Source: Bagarius yarrelli
Lineage: Eukaryota > Chordata > Actinopteri > Siluriformes > Sisoridae
NCBI GenBank assembly: GCA_005784505.1
Contig: VCAZ01000003.1
Coordinates: 9,117,510-9,181,509, forward strand
Direction: 5' to 3'
Length of the DNA: 64,000 bases
The position numbers and the translations under genes were made by a program. Each line of letters begins with the position of its first letter. The stretch's first letter is position 1. The notes beneath the pieces are model-generated. The model saw only the letters and a program-made list of their open reading frames with translations. It had not been told where the DNA came from and did not search any database. This document shows, piece after piece, positions 62,182 through 64,000 of this stretch.

Positions 62182-62599
62182 GTATATTGTAATGTTAGGT
62201 TGTTCTTTACTAAATGCACTGTATGTGTGGTCTCCAACCTTAATTTAGTAGGGAAGTTGTGAAGTTTAAGCTCAGCACAGGTCAGGCCTGTATCCCAGCA
62301 TGGTTCTTGTGTAAGCAGTGAAGAGAATCAGCAAGCCTGGAGAGAGTGACACTGGGTCCGTCTATATGAGACTAATCGCTTTTTCCCTCCTGTTTGATTC
62401 TGACCACTCAGCCACGATGATGTTTGAGCCCCATACTGTGTGAACAGGCAGGAACAAATTTCTGCTGGCTTTTTTGTGCCCAGGGCAAACTGGTTTGGCA
62501 CTAAGGGGGTTGGGGTAGGGGGTGGCAGGAAAAAAATGACTCCTTTGTGCCTTTTTTATTCCTGCCCGTCTCCCCCTCAGCAATCAAAAGCCACAACAT

Positions 62600-62870
62600 T
62601 CCTGCTGTCAGATTAATTGATATGTTTGGGGTTCAAATAAAATGGCTTTCATTTACGGTAAAACAAATTCTACTCAACAAGTGAAAATGTTCCAGTTGCA
62701 TTAGCGATTTCAGCTCGACGTTTTCATTGCCCCGAGATAAAAGGCGAGTTTAAAATCGAAAAATAGTCTGGAAATTCTGAATGGGTCACAACAAAAGCAG
62801 CGCCTTTCATGCTAGTCAAGCCGTTAAAGCCATTGGGGAAGGTCAGTTTTGTTTGAAAACACTCCCTCCT
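62600..62870. promoter_or_regulatory. Candidate conserved element upstream of the secreted-protein gene
   Basis: Repeat-free, with CAGATTAATTGATATG (62609-62624), GCATTAGCGATTTCAG and a CpG-containing core. It lies about 0.9 kb upstream of the 63555 start codon, so it could be a promoter-proximal enhancer. Confidence 0.38.
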
Positions 62871-63554
62871 GGCTTCTCTATAGCTTTTTGGAGTAAGTGG
62901 TAAGAACGAAGTAACAGGAGCGTGTCTATTTGAGTAAAACGAAGGGTATTAGCATGATGCTTAATGTGTTCTTCCAGGCCATCGGATGTTTCAAGCGAAA
63001 CTTGGTTGTAAATTTGATCACTTGTAAAAAAAACTTAATTAACGGAACTGATGCTTATCAATAAAGAGCCCATCCTCCCTCCTTTTGCTTTGCATTGCCT
63101 ATCTAACTCGCCCACCCCTCCTGGCCCCACATCCCTGCCTTGTTCTCTATCTGTGGGACGTGCAGAACGAATGACACAGATGTTGTTGGAGGAGACAGCA
63201 CCCCGTCCCTCTCCTCCTTCTCCTCCTTGCTCCCAGCATGGGGTCTCAAACTTGTTTTTCAATCATTGTGTCCTTCAACTTCTTTCCCAAACAAGAACAG
63301 AAAGGGAGAGGGAGGGAAAACGAGGAAGAGTGCATGAGGGAGGGAAAGTGGAAAAGAAAAAAAAAAATCACTGGGTGAACTTAGGGAAAATTCTTTATTA
63401 CAATCCCCAAATAACTTAGGACAGGTCTTCTGGTAACGATCTTTAGCTTGGTTTGGGTTTGCCCTGCACTGGAAGGGCACACTAGGAAAAAACTAAGCAC
63501 TGAAAGAAAAGAACAGACAAGAGTTTTGCCAGCGTGAAACATTTCCAAGTGAAG
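62870..63554 (+). other. Upstream region / 5' UTR of the secreted-protein gene
   Basis: No TATA box is obvious. Pyrimidine-rich (63070-63260) and purine-rich (63295-63368) tracts account for the frames here. The start of transcription is not resolved. Confidence 0.4.
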
Positions 63555-63768
63555 ATGCAGATCACAGTTTGGCTGATATGGCTGGCATTCCTGTGCACCT
63601 TCTCGGCAAAAGCTTCAGGTCACTGCAAGTGCCAGTGCACATGTCAACCCGAGAACCAGCAGCTACAGGTGGCTAAAAGGTCAGAGAGGGTAGAAGGCAA
63701 AGGAAATGATCACCATCGCCTGGCACATGCACCTCCATCACGCAGAGGCAGGGGTCACCGCAGGAAAG
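63555..63768 (+). CDS. First coding exon of an unrecognised secreted Cys-rich/basic protein (partial)
   Basis: The exon starts at ATG 63555, and GAAAG|GTAAAG gives a donor at 63769. It encodes 71 residues plus one base. Residues 1-20 form a clear signal peptide (hydrophobic VWLIWLAFLCTF, A-K-A before the likely cleavage). Next comes an alternating cysteine cluster HCKCQCTC (residues 23-30). A hydrophilic stretch follows, with a dibasic KRSER and a strongly basic, His/Arg-rich end (RRGRGHRRK) of the kind that binds heparin or is cleaved by proprotein convertases. Codons upstream in the same frame lack an ATG. The rest of the gene lies beyond the window, and I do not recognise the family. Reading through the donor would give a further 33 codons with no sign of conservation. 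Confidence 0.62.
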
Positions 63769-64000
63769 GTAAAGTCCAAACCACAATCTATCAATTAACT
63801 GCTTTTAGTCAAAAGCTTCTGGTTTTTGACCAGAAAAATGTATTTAAGATATGCAATAAAAAGATTTAATGTTGCAGCTGTGTACTTTAAACAGTTTTCT
63901 ATCAGTGCACAGCTTAATTCGAAGATTGATAAATCTGTTATGCATGGATTACGTTCTGCTTGGTGGATTCTACTCCGGATAAATTCCATTTTCCAATCTT

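Noticed and set aside
63534..63869. Longer frame around the secreted-protein exon (MKHFQVK... start and read-through end)
   Set aside because: The earlier start is a GTG, not ATG. The sequence after 63768 follows a consensus donor and turns AT-rich, so it is intronic.

Overview
This is vertebrate nuclear DNA, almost certainly from a teleost fish. It has AT-rich, low-gene-density sequence, GT-AG introns, many short AT, CA and GA microsatellites, two tRNA-derived SINE families, many decayed Tc1-type DNA transposons, hAT-type elements, a DIRS-type retroelement and an RTE-type LINE. The transposon mix suggests an otophysan such as a catfish, but that is inference only. There are no bacterial-type operons. 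Most open reading frames in the window are chance frames, microsatellite translations or transposon relics.

The one complete gene is tmem218 on the plus strand (promoter about 45.08-45.2 kb; coding exons 45558-45670, 47782-47884 and 55962-56096; polyA signal 56514-56519). It encodes a 116-residue, three-helix ciliary transition-zone membrane protein. Its introns are packed with mobile DNA: a hAT/ZBED relic and a 30-bp minisatellite in intron 1, and in intron 2 a three-deep nest in which a SINE sits in an RTE LINE that sits in a Tc1 element. Both retroelements in that nest still have clean target-site duplications.

Head to head with tmem218, a minus-strand transcription unit appears to start in a GC-rich island at about 43.33-43.6 kb (splice donor 43329-43330). 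It has a second, apparently non-coding 80-bp exon at 23971-24050. In human, TMEM218 is the divergent neighbour of PKNOX2, a TALE-homeobox gene with non-coding 5' exons and very long introns. The arrangement here fits the 5' end of pknox2, with its coding exons beyond the left edge. That identification rests on gene order, not protein sequence. Region 1-43 kb would then be intronic. It contains repeat-free, GC-richer islands with many ATTA-type motifs that look like conserved regulatory elements, for example 20500-20800.

The right end holds the first coding exon (63555-63768, plus strand) of a secreted, cysteine-rich then strongly basic protein that I do not recognise; the gene continues past the window edge. 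Between 54.0 and 62.2 kb, two copies of the same hAT-type element lie in inverted orientation on either side of the last tmem218 exon. I found no CRISPR array, no RNA gene that I can support, and no clearly new molecular system. The best leads are the nested and inverted transposons, several near-perfect hairpins, the minisatellite that stays open in several frames, and the putative 5' leader with a small upstream ORF.
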